Origin: Nitrospinota bacterium
GTDB lineage: Bacteria > Nitrospinota_A > UBA7883 > JACRGQ01
Length of the DNA: 38,615 nt
Reading direction: 5' to 3'
Assembly: GCA_016200345.1 (NCBI GenBank)
Contig: JACQEX010000003.1
Location: 1-38,615, forward strand
The notes under the pieces are model-generated. The model did no database searches. It worked only from the letters and a program-made list of their open reading frames with translations, and was not told the origin of the DNA. Of the stretch, positions 32,273 through 38,615 are shown piece by piece. Every line of letters begins with the position of its first letter. The first letter of the stretch is position 1. The position numbers and the translations under genes were made by a program.

Positions 32273-32301
32273 ATTTAACTAGAATAGGGAACAAATTGCA
32301 A
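32273..32301 (-). promoter_or_regulatory. Possible sigma-70 promoter for HU
   Basis: On the minus strand TTGCAA (32296-32301), a 17-nt spacer and TTAAAT (32273-32278). The match is moderate. It would give a leader of about 115 nt. Confidence 0.4.
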
Positions 32302-32358
32302 GCAAAAAAATAATAAAACCGCTTTCACGCTTGACAAATATGCCCATTCCGCCACGGG

Positions 32359-33939
32359 TCAAAACGTCTCCATATGGTCTGGCAGGTCGTTCTCGAAAAG
32401 GGCGACGCCGTTTTTGTCCGCCGTCTTGTCCAAAAACGCGCGCGCCGACGCGAGCGACGGAAACACCCTAAGCCTCTCCGAATCGAAGCCGGCCGAGAGC
32501 AGTCCGTCGTAAATCGGCCTCGTGCGCCGCTCGTTCACAAGCAGAACCCAGTCGCAGTGCCCGGCCGCCTTTTTCCCAAACTCGAAGTTCGCCAAATCGT
32601 GCATCTCCCCCAAATCCACCAGCCCCGGCGTGACGAGAAATTTTTTCCGCCCCGTAAACAGCGAGAGAGTCTCCAACGCCGACGCGGCCCCGACGGGATT
32701 TGAGTTGAAGCCGTCGTTGATTATCAGATACGAGCCGGGGTTTTCCAAAAGCTCCATCCTCGCCGGAGTCTGCGCCAGCGTTGCGGCCGAACGCGCCAGC
32801 CTGTCCAACGGGATTTTAAAATGCGCCCCCACCGCGAAGGCGGCCGTCACGTTTAGCGCGTTGAGCCTGCCAAGCGGACGAATGCGGACGCCCTCCACAA
32901 GCCCGGTCGGCGTCTTGATGTCAAACGTGGAGCCGTTTTCATCGCACCTTATATTTAAGGGGGTGAAGTCCGCAGGATGGTCAAGCGAGTAGGTTACGGT
33001 TTTTTGCGGCCTCCCCTTGGCCTTTTCACGGGCCAGAGGATAGTCGGCGTTGTAAATAAGAAGTCCGTCCGGGGGGAGCGCGTCGGCAAGCTCGAACTTG
33101 GCCTTTGCGACGTTTCCCTCCGAGCCGAAGGTCTCGAAATGCGCCGTGCCGACGGAGGTGATTATTCCCACGCTCGGCGGCGCGATTTCGCAAAGCTCCC
33201 TGATGTCCCCTTTCCTCGTGGCGCCCATCTCCGTCACGAACATCTCGTGCCCCGGCTCAAGAGAGTCGTTTATCACCTTGCAAAGGCCCATGGGGGTGTT
33301 AAAACTGCCGGGTGTTTTTAGCAACGGGAACGACGTCTCCAAAAGGTGCGCCACGGCCTCCTTGGTGCCGGTTTTTCCGTAACTGCCGGTGATGGCCACG
33401 ACGGTCTTCCCCTTCAGCCGTTTTCGGGCCTCCCTCTTAAACCCGGACTGCAGGGCCATCTCCACCGGAGACGTCGCGATGTTTCCGCCGGCAACCAGCA
33501 GGGGGGCCAGATATCCAAGCGCGACGACGCACAAAATCAGCGCGTCCCTTCCCATCGCCGTCCACGCGACAGCAAGGGGAACCGCGTAGATGACTAGCAC
33601 GGCGATAAAAAGCCTTTTAACCCTCGCCGTGTAGACCAGCGGTTTTTTTGCGTTCTTTTCGGGGCGTAAATTGGGTGCGGCCCACGCAAGCGCGCAGACG
33701 GCCAGCGCCCACGACGCCTCCCTTGGAAAACGCGGGAGCATGGCAAACGAGGCGAGCGCAAAAAGGTGGACGGCCCCCTCGTACTTTCCGGTCATGTAAA
33801 CCCTCGCCCCGCCACCTTTTAACGCCCAGCCGAGGTACGCGTTGGTGTGGTACCTCTCGGCCTGCAACACGTGGGAAAATTTCCGAACCGCCGCAATAAA
33901 AAACAGGGCCCAGCAAACCAATGCCGTTATCGTCGCCAC
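32359..33939 (-). CDS. Membrane-anchored Mur ligase of the MurF type
   Basis: A 526-residue protein from a GTG 4 nt after the hydrolase stop, with GGAG 7 nt upstream. The first 160 residues hold several hydrophobic helices (ITALVCWALFFIAAV, LFALASFAML, LFIAVLVIYAVPLAVAWTAM, LCVVALGYLAPLLVAGG), not found in E. coli MurF. A Mur ligase core follows: P-loop ITGSYGKTGTKE (185-194), SFNTPMGLCKVI, TEMGATRKGDIRELCEIAPPSVGIITSVGTAHFETFGS, and the C-terminal ligase domain (INDGFNSNPVGAASALETL). MurF adds D-Ala-D-Ala to UDP-MurNAc-tripeptide. The membrane domain and the gene context (hydrolase, DJ-1, formyltransferase) leave open another amide-forming role. Confidence 0.85.
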   Translation of the reverse strand: MATITALVCWALFFIAAVRKFSHVLQAERYHTNAYLGWALKGGGARVYMTGKYEGAVHLFALASFAMLPRFPREASWALAVCALAWAAPNLRPEKNAKKPLVYTARVKRLFIAVLVIYAVPLAVAWTAMGRDALILCVVALGYLAPLLVAGGNIATSPVEMALQSGFKREARKRLKGKTVVAITGSYGKTGTKEAVAHLLETSFPLLKTPGSFNTPMGLCKVINDSLEPGHEMFVTEMGATRKGDIRELCEIAPPSVGIITSVGTAHFETFGSEGNVAKAKFELADALPPDGLLIYNADYPLAREKAKGRPQKTVTYSLDHPADFTPLNIRCDENGSTFDIKTPTGLVEGVRIRPLGRLNALNVTAAFAVGAHFKIPLDRLARSAATLAQTPARMELLENPGSYLIINDGFNSNPVGAASALETLSLFTGRKKFLVTPGLVDLGEMHDLANFEFGKKAAGHCDWVLLVNERRTRPIYDGLLSAGFDSERLRVFPSLASARAFLDKTADKNGVALFENDLPDHMETF

Positions 33940-33943
33940 TCCC

Positions 33944-34693
33944 CTACTCCATCCCCAAAAATTCTTTTATGGCCGCGTAAAACTGGTCGGGCTTGTCCAA
34001 GAACGGATAATGCCCCGCACCCTCGATTACCTTCATGGAGGAGTTTTTTATTCCCGCGTTCATGATGCGCCCGGCCTCGAGCGTCGTCTCCCTGTCGTCC
34101 GCGCCCCACGCCAAAAGCGTCGGTTGCGAAACGAAGGGGAGAACGCCGGTCAAATCCTCGTTCACCACCTTGACCAAAATCGGGCGCATTTTTCCCGCGT
34201 TCAGGTAGTCGGCGGACGCGATTTTTGCATATAGTTTTTGTTTGATCCACCCACCCGGCGGGCCGAAGTATCCGGCGACCCTGCCGATTTTGGAAACAAC
34301 CCGTTTGTACAGCGGGACGCTTCTTTTTATCCTAACCCCCGCCGCGCCGGTAAGGACAAGGCTTTTGACGGCATCGGGATATTTTTTTGCAAGCAGGATG
34401 GCGACCCTTGCACCGAAGGAATGGGCCATGACGTCAACGGGGCCGAGTCCGATTTTTTGGAGAAAAGATTTCACCATCTCCGCGTATTCCTCGGTTCCCC
34501 ACGCGGACGGGGGAACGGGGGAGAGTCCGAAGCCAGGAAAGTCGAGCGCGACAACGGTTCGCTTTTCCGCAAGACGAAGCAACAGAGGTCTGAAAGTCTG
34601 GCTGGAGGCACCCCAGCCGTGGAGCAAAAGCAGTGGCGCGCCCGCGCCGGCGCGCTCGTAATACACCTTGCAGTGGTTTACCTCCGCGTACAT
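33944..34693 (-). CDS. Alpha/beta-fold hydrolase
   Basis: A 249-residue protein from the ATG at 34693, 4 nt after the DJ-1-like gene; the longer ORF reads into that gene. The fold is clear: LLLLHGWGASSQTF (oxyanion loop), VMAHSFGARVAIL with nucleophile Ser92, LLAWGADDRETT (acid) and IEGAGHYPFLDKP (His). The family includes esterases and C-C hydrolases; the substrate cannot be predicted. It is the middle gene of a tight three-gene unit with PfpI-like and MurF-like proteins. Confidence 0.9.
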   Translation of the reverse strand: MYAEVNHCKVYYERAGAGAPLLLLHGWGASSQTFRPLLLRLAEKRTVVALDFPGFGLSPVPPSAWGTEEYAEMVKSFLQKIGLGPVDVMAHSFGARVAILLAKKYPDAVKSLVLTGAAGVRIKRSVPLYKRVVSKIGRVAGYFGPPGGWIKQKLYAKIASADYLNAGKMRPILVKVVNEDLTGVLPFVSQPTLLAWGADDRETTLEAGRIMNAGIKNSSMKVIEGAGHYPFLDKPDQFYAAIKEFLGME

Positions 34694-34697
34694 CCGG

Positions 34698-35228
34698 CTA
34701 TTTTTCCGGTTCCACCAGCGAGGCGACGGCGGCGCCAAATTTTCTTGCGGCGGCGGGGCCGTTGCCCGTGACGATTGAACCGGAGACGACCACGTCCTTC
34801 TCGGAGGTCTTCACCCCGTGTTTTGCAAACTCCTCGGACGTGTCGGCGGATTTGTACATCGTGGCGTCCACCCCCTTTAAAAGACCGGCCTGCGCCAGAA
34901 CAACCGGCGCGATACAAATCGCGCCCAGCGGCCTGCCCGTGGCGTGGTGCGCGCGGACAAGGTTAAACAGCGTCTGGTTTCCCCAAAGGTGTATTCGAGA
35001 GCCGTTTCCGCCGACGATTACGACGGCGTCGAAACTTTGCTTGCCAGCCTCGTCAATCGTCATGTCCGGCGTCACTTTCGCGCCGTAAGAGCCGAGCGCC
35101 TCTTTCTTCTCCCCGGCGGCCACAACGACCTCGAACCCTTTTTGGCGAAACACCTCGCTCGGGTGCAGTAGTTCCTCGTCCCTGAAATTTTCCTGGCTTA
35201 TGACCATCAAAACCCTTTTCTTTTCCAT
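34698..35228 (-). CDS. DJ-1/PfpI-family protein
   Basis: A 176-residue protein from the ATG at 35228, set by the promoter 6 nt upstream. RVLMVISQENFRDEELLHPSEVFRQKGFEVVVAAG opens the fold, and LGAICIAPVVLAQAGLLKG carries the nucleophile Cys105. The acidic partner is probably one of the Glu in NFRDEEL. Family members act as glyoxalases/deglycases, chaperones or amidotransferase-like hydrolases; the exact role here is unknown. It begins a transcript separate from ftr. Confidence 0.88.
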   Translation of the reverse strand: MEKKRVLMVISQENFRDEELLHPSEVFRQKGFEVVVAAGEKKEALGSYGAKVTPDMTIDEAGKQSFDAVVIVGGNGSRIHLWGNQTLFNLVRAHHATGRPLGAICIAPVVLAQAGLLKGVDATMYKSADTSEEFAKHGVKTSEKDVVVSGSIVTGNGPAAARKFGAAVASLVEPEK

Positions 35229-35234
35229 GGCCCG

Positions 35235-35261
35235 ATTATACACCTTAAGATTGGCCGTCAA
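35235..35261 (-). promoter_or_regulatory. Promoter for the DJ-1/hydrolase/MurF-like unit, apparently leaderless
   Basis: On the minus strand TTGACG (35256-35261), a 15-nt spacer (short) and TATAAT (35235-35240). Only 6 nt separate the -10 from the ATG at 35228. Confidence 0.6.
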
Positions 35262-35285
35262 GTAATTCGAGTGGTTCGCGTGAGA

Positions 35286-36176
35286 CTATTTCAAGAGATC
35301 GTGGAGGGGGATTTTTATGTCGCCGAGTTTTCCGGAAAAATTTGCCGCGCCAATCTTTACCACTCCGCCGACGCACGCGACCCTTATACCGACGGCCATC
35401 GCGGCCTTCGCCGCCTCAAGCGAAACGGCGTCCATCACAATCTCAAACACAGCCTCCGTCCCCTTCGGCAGTTTTCGTCCCGGGTTTTTGGAGGCCGGAA
35501 TGGACGGGCAGTAATCCTCCTGCGTGGACGCGGAGAGAAAAGGGTATTTCGAGCCGACCCTGCTCGCCCCGCCAACGACCCCGCCCGGAAACGGCAGTAT
35601 CAGCCCCGGCATGGAAGCAATCGCCTCCGCTGACTTTTCGGCGGACTTCAGCCCAGATTTTTGGCTCGACGCAAAAATCCAAAAGTTCGCGCCGCCAACC
35701 CCGCGCCCGATCTTGACGCTTTTCTCGGCGATAAAATCGCCGGATGTAAGCGGTATCAAAACGCTGTCGCGCCCGTGGAGTTTTTCCTCCCTTTGGAAGC
35801 CGTTGCCAAAAAAACCGAGCTTCGATCCAAGCTCAAAATCGTCACCCGTTTCAAGCCCGTTGAACACGCTCACAGTCGGCGTCGGCAATAGAACCTGCCC
35901 AGCCCTCTTTATAAGCTCCTTCTCCAACTTCTCGCGCGTCCTCGAAAAAAAAAGCGCGGCACTTCCCGGCCTTCCGTCCGGGGTGGCGAACCCTGGCGCC
36001 CTCGCCTCGATACCGGCCTCGCACCCGCACCCGATTATGGAGGTGGCGCACCCGACCGCAAGATTGGCCGACTCGTAAGCCCATTTGCCACTCCGTCCGG
36101 TTATTACCAGACGCGCGAAGAACATCTCGAACGCCTCGGCGTGCGTGTTTTCTATCTCGATTCCGTTAATTTCCAT
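35286..36176 (-). CDS. fhcD: Formylmethanofuran:tetrahydromethanopterin formyltransferase (Ftr/FhcD)
   Basis: A 296-residue protein matching the bacterial/archaeal Ftr family along its whole length: MEINGIEIENTHAEAFEMFFARLVIT, SIIGCGCEAGIEA, TPDGRPGSAALFF, PTVSVFNGL, GVGGANFWIFA, MPGLILPFPGGVV, SRVGSKYPFLSASTQEDYCPSI and GVVKIGAANFSGKLGDIKIPLHDLL. It transfers a formyl group between N5 of tetrahydromethanopterin and methanofuran (or the bacterial analogue) in the cytoplasm. In methylotrophs FhcD works within an FhcABCD complex that releases formate. Here it overlaps the fhcA-like gene by 25 nt and has GGGGG just before its ATG, so the two should be co-translated. No fhcB, fhcC, mch or mtd gene is in the window. 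Confidence 0.93.
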   Translation of the reverse strand: MEINGIEIENTHAEAFEMFFARLVITGRSGKWAYESANLAVGCATSIIGCGCEAGIEARAPGFATPDGRPGSAALFFSRTREKLEKELIKRAGQVLLPTPTVSVFNGLETGDDFELGSKLGFFGNGFQREEKLHGRDSVLIPLTSGDFIAEKSVKIGRGVGGANFWIFASSQKSGLKSAEKSAEAIASMPGLILPFPGGVVGGASRVGSKYPFLSASTQEDYCPSIPASKNPGRKLPKGTEAVFEIVMDAVSLEAAKAAMAVGIRVACVGGVVKIGAANFSGKLGDIKIPLHDLLK

Positions 36177-37363
36177 TTTCCCCCGCCGGTTATCACGTGT
36201 CGCGCCTGCGCGAACATTTTTTCAAAATCCCTGTCCTCCTCGTATATTACCGCGCCCCCTCCGTTTCGCCCAATCACAAGCGACGGGGCGTGCCGCGTTA
36301 CAATGGCAATCTCGTAAAGCGAGAACTCGCGCCCGCTGTTTTTTAACGCCGGGGAGGAAGCGGAAAGCGTCTCCAAAAACTTCCCGCGCAGACCGGAGTC
36401 CATAAGGCAGGCGATTATAAAGGGAATCCCCAAAATATCGCCGCCCGACGGATAGTCAATCGAAAGGGAGACCGCGCTTAAGTTTTTGGACGACAGAAGA
36501 AACTCCATCCCGTTTATCCAAAACTCGGCGTTAAGGATATTGGACTTTTGAAACAAATAGGGGGATGCGGAAAATACGCTCTTATCATCGCCGAAAATGC
36601 CGCCGCCTCCGGCCAGCATGACTCTTTCGGACAATCCCTCGTCGGCGGTAAATGTCAGCGCGGGGCCGAACACAATCGGCCCGCAGTCCACCGTCACGTT
36701 TGGATATTCCGAAATCATTTCCGCCGCCTTTGCGCCTGCGACGTTTCCTTTTTCAAACGCGTAATATGAAATATGAGAGAGATGGCACCTTCTCCCGGCC
36801 AGCCTTTTTAAAAACTGTTCGAGATAATTTAGGGAGTCGCCTTTCGCAAGATGCGGAAGGTGGACGTGGTGCGCCACACCGTCGTCCGGTTGTTTAAAAA
36901 ATTCCTCCACCCCTTTTTCGCATACGAATTTGGCCGGGCGGTCAACCCCGACAACCTCGCCAAGAGGAAGGATTGAGCAGGCGATGTTTTGTTTTTCGCA
37001 CTCATCCTGCGCTGATTCAACCTCGTTCGGCGAAAGCCCGGCCTCGACAAAATATGTGCATCCCATCGAAAGATATTTACGCACCGTCTCCCCCAAGTCC
37101 GCATAACCGGCCAACTCTTCAAAACCAGAAAAACGGGCGAGCCTGCTCACGCCTATTGGATGGGAATGGACGTCAATCGCCCCCGCCATCACAACGCAAC
37201 CGCTTGCGTCCAAAGCCCCTTCGTGCGGGATTGGTTTTCCCGTGGCGGGATTAAAAATCTCGCCGCCAACAATCTCCACGTCGCGCACTTCTCCGTTGAC
37301 GTTGCTCGACGGGTCGTAAACCCTCCCCCCGGCGATTATCACCTTCCCGCCCTGACCGGTCAT
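36152..37363 (-). CDS. fhcA: FhcA/FwdA-like amidohydrolase, shortened
   Basis: A 403-residue amidohydrolase-fold protein; FhcA and FwdA are normally about 540-580. The N-terminal DVHSH (64-68) gives the first zinc-binding HxH. Later parts match FwdA: HHVHLPHL, CHLSHISYY, YPNVTVDCGPIVFGPALTFTADEG, and SIDYPSGGDILGIPFIIACLMDSGLR, with the conserved catalytic Asp (DHPNGG in the family, DYPSGG here), then FSLYEIAIVTRHAPSLVIG. Between GCTYFVEAG and VHLPH about 90 residues of the family are missing, including the VKxVNPGG segment with the zinc-bridging carboxylysine; the C-terminus is short too. The normal role is formylmethanofuran hydrolysis. Overlaps on both sides (ATGA with tonB) show a co-translated unit. 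Confidence 0.82.
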   Translation of the reverse strand: MTGQGGKVIIAGGRVYDPSSNVNGEVRDVEIVGGEIFNPATGKPIPHEGALDASGCVVMAGAIDVHSHPIGVSRLARFSGFEELAGYADLGETVRKYLSMGCTYFVEAGLSPNEVESAQDECEKQNIACSILPLGEVVGVDRPAKFVCEKGVEEFFKQPDDGVAHHVHLPHLAKGDSLNYLEQFLKRLAGRRCHLSHISYYAFEKGNVAGAKAAEMISEYPNVTVDCGPIVFGPALTFTADEGLSERVMLAGGGGIFGDDKSVFSASPYLFQKSNILNAEFWINGMEFLLSSKNLSAVSLSIDYPSGGDILGIPFIIACLMDSGLRGKFLETLSASSPALKNSGREFSLYEIAIVTRHAPSLVIGRNGGGAVIYEEDRDFEKMFAQARHVITGGGKWKLTESR

Positions 37364-38184
37364 TGCGCGGTGCCGTACTGCGGCGAGTAGTCAAACGTCG
37401 CCACCACGTGAATCCGCTCCTTGTTCAAACCTTTGGGGAAACCGGCAAACGGGGCCGATTTCATCACGGCCACCAATGCGGACGAATCCAACGACACGTC
37501 GCCGGCGGAGGTTATGACCTTCGCCTCCAGCAACTCGCCGTTTTTACCGATGGTCATGCGCACAACCGTCCGGCCCCCCAGCCCCTTTTTAATCGCCTCC
37601 TCCGGGTAATTCCACGCTGACGCGACCGCCCCCCGGACGGCGACAAAATACTCCACGTACTCGAACTTTCTGGTGTTGAGTGGGATTATTATCTCGGTTT
37701 CGGTCTCCAACTCCCCGCCGGGGTTCGTTGCGGCAAACTTGTCAATGTCCTCGCCGGACATGGCCGGGGAACGGGCGGCCACGTTGCTCGCCGTCGGAGT
37801 CGGGGATTCCTTGATGAAACTGGGGACGGCCGTTTCCGCCCCTATTATTTGGCTTGATTTGGTCATGCGCCCCGATTTTGAGCGCTCCGTCCCCTTCTTG
37901 GTGAAACTTGCCGATGAAAACGACAGTGCCTCGGCCTTCTCCTTTTCTTTGACCTCCGACCTCGCCTCGGATTTTGGCAAATCTAGCATTTTCCCGTATT
38001 CCAAATCCTTCTCCTCGACGACCGGCTCGGACTTTACGGCGGTCTCGTCCATGAATGTGACCTTTATTATCCCGACGTCCGGCAGTGAGGGGATGGCGGA
38101 GATGTTGAGCGACATGGTCGCGACCACGGCGTGCAGAAGGAGGGAGAACACGATGAAACGCCCGATTTTCCATTGTCCCGCCAT
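37360..38184 (-). CDS. TonB-like energy-transducing protein
   Basis: A 274-residue protein with one N-terminal membrane helix (FIVFSLLLHAVVATMSLNI), a long charged periplasmic spacer (EEKDLEYGKMLDLPKSEARSEVKEKEKAEA) and a TonB C-terminal domain (YVEYFVAVRGAVASAWNYPEEAIKKGLGGRTVVRMTIGKNGELLEAKVITSAGDVSLDSSALVAVMKSAPFAGFP). The Pro-rich spacer of classical TonB is mostly replaced by Lys/Glu/Ser. With ExbB/ExbD such proteins energise outer-membrane transport, but no exbBD or TonB-dependent receptor is here. Its stop overlaps the fhcA-like start (ATGA). It is the first gene of this unit; no clear promoter was found. Confidence 0.88.
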   Translation of the reverse strand: MAGQWKIGRFIVFSLLLHAVVATMSLNISAIPSLPDVGIIKVTFMDETAVKSEPVVEEKDLEYGKMLDLPKSEARSEVKEKEKAEALSFSSASFTKKGTERSKSGRMTKSSQIIGAETAVPSFIKESPTPTASNVAARSPAMSGEDIDKFAATNPGGELETETEIIIPLNTRKFEYVEYFVAVRGAVASAWNYPEEAIKKGLGGRTVVRMTIGKNGELLEAKVITSAGDVSLDSSALVAVMKSAPFAGFPKGLNKERIHVVATFDYSPQYGTAQ

Positions 38185-38297
38185 CCGCCAAGTCTACCCC
38201 TCTTTAACCACGGAATAAAGCGGCGGATACGCCGGCGTTCGCCCTTGGACTAGTGTGGTGTCCCAGTAAAATAATTACGTTATGGTAGCTTTCGTCA

Positions 38298-38463
38298 ACC
38301 TTTATCAAGTTGCCTGCTTTATCTCTCTGACCTGTAACATACAAGCGTAAAGCGTTTACTGCGGCGGGCTTTTTTCGGCGACCTTTATCAAGTGACATGC
38401 TTTATCTCTCTGACTTGGAGCGCACAAGAAAATAAATGTTTACTGCTCGCTCTGATTCACATT
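38298..38463. repeat. Two 83-bp imperfect tandem repeats
   Basis: Units start at 38298 and 38381. Shared blocks are ACCTTTATCAAGT, TGCTTTATCTCTCTGAC, ACAAG and GTTTACTGC; the bases between differ. A third TTTACTGC with GCGGGCGC follows near 38480. The blocks lie in the gap upstream of the sigma-54-like promoter. No gene is credible here. Confidence 0.75.
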
Positions 38464-38538
38464 TTAAAGTCTCAACCATTTACTGCGGGCGCAGAAACAG
38501 GATGAATCCCGTTGCTACCCATTTGGCTTCTCACAACA

Positions 38539-38553
38539 GTCCGATAATCGGAC
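38539..38553. promoter_or_regulatory. Palindrome GTCCGAT-A-ATCGGAC
   Basis: Perfect 7-bp arms around one base, 16 bp upstream of the sigma-54-like -24 element. It could be a regulator-binding site. Confidence 0.5.
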
Positions 38554-38568
38554 AAAACATATTAATGT

Positions 38569-38585
38569 TTGGCCTTGACATTGCA
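38569..38585 (+). promoter_or_regulatory. Sigma-54-like promoter pointing out of the window
   Basis: TTGGC at the -24 position and TTGCA at the -12 position, with GG and GC exactly 12 nt apart as in the consensus. An overlapping TTGACA (38575) has no properly spaced -10. The target gene lies beyond 38615. Confidence 0.55.
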
Positions 38586-38615
38586 GGGGGGGTATAAAAT
38601 TAACCCATATTTTTA

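Noticed and set aside
32331-32336. TTGACA on the plus strand after the MurF-like gene
   Set aside because: No -10 at a suitable distance and no plus-strand gene downstream.
38204-38398. 64-residue minus-strand ORF at the right end
   Set aside because: It is a translation of the tandem repeat area with no ribosome site or family similarity.
38298-38463. CRISPR array
   Set aside because: There are only two units, with diverged bases between shared blocks and no constant repeat/unique spacer pattern; no cas genes nearby.
38575-38598. Sigma-70 promoter TTGACA ... TATAAA at the right end
   Set aside because: The spacer would be only 12 nt; the sigma-54 spacing fits better.

Overview
The window looks like chromosomal DNA from an uncultured diderm (Gram-negative) bacterium. 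I see signal peptides, a TonB-type protein, an outer-membrane beta-barrel, a LolA-like domain, periplasmic PBP4 and DsbC-type enzymes, and flagellar stator genes. Base composition is GC-rich and genes are tightly packed with many ATGA/GTGA overlaps. Gene content and the rpiB-glyA-nrdR order would fit a deltaproteobacterial, Nitrospinota-like or similar candidate lineage, but no ribosomal RNA is present and I cannot name the taxon. No tRNA, rRNA or CRISPR array was seen.

Layout. 1-2.1 kb: a divergent pair of XRE/CI-type repressor genes and two small membrane proteins. 2.2-5.5 kb: a polyprenol-phosphate sugar transferase overlapping a PBP4-type dacB, then rplM-rpsI behind a near-consensus promoter. 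5.5-7.0 kb: a MazF toxin whose MazE antitoxin gene has lost its 5' end at a REP-like inverted repeat, followed by about 0.8 kb of gene-free, repeat-rich DNA. 7.0-10.8 kb: one overlapping operon rpiB-glyA-nrdR-siroheme synthase-hemX/ccsA-like. 10.8-16.1 kb: MerR and SPOR genes, a hemerythrin-like protein with a degraded metal site, a large PilZ-like protein, and a sensor with a plant-ETR1-like ethylene-binding domain whose kinase core is missing. 16.2-18.3 kb: ilvE, followed by a DinD/Bro-N gene flanked by a 35-bp direct repeat copied from the ilvE 3' end. 18.3-23.5 kb: dsbC-like, then fapA-motA-motB-pilZ-cbpA-arsR on the minus strand. 23.6-28.8 kb: a self-contained TetR regulon with matching operators, a frameshifted MMPL/RND exporter fused to a LolA-like domain, and a beta-barrel. 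28.9-32.2 kb: an EamA transporter behind a long leader, bifunctional nnr, and an HU gene with a structured leader. 32.3-38.2 kb: a membrane-anchored MurF-like ligase, an alpha/beta hydrolase, a DJ-1/PfpI protein, then ftr (fhcD), a minimal fhcA-like gene and a tonB-like gene. 38.3-38.6 kb: an 83-bp tandem repeat, a palindrome and a sigma-54-like promoter firing out of the window.

The most unusual content is the archaeal-type C1 pair ftr + fhcA-like, tied by gene overlap to a TonB-like gene. The formyltransferase is full length. The FhcA-like hydrolase lacks the long central segment that normally supplies the carboxylysine zinc ligand, and no fhcB or fhcC is present here. glyA elsewhere in the window serves the parallel folate C1 route. 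Other points of interest are the ETR1-like receptor without a kinase, the TetR operators sitting exactly in the -35/-10 spacer, several promoters whose -10 box lies only 6-9 nt before the start codon (apparently leaderless mRNAs), the one-gene insertion that rebuilds the end of ilvE, and a family of small hairpins whose arms differ in sequence but stay complementary.
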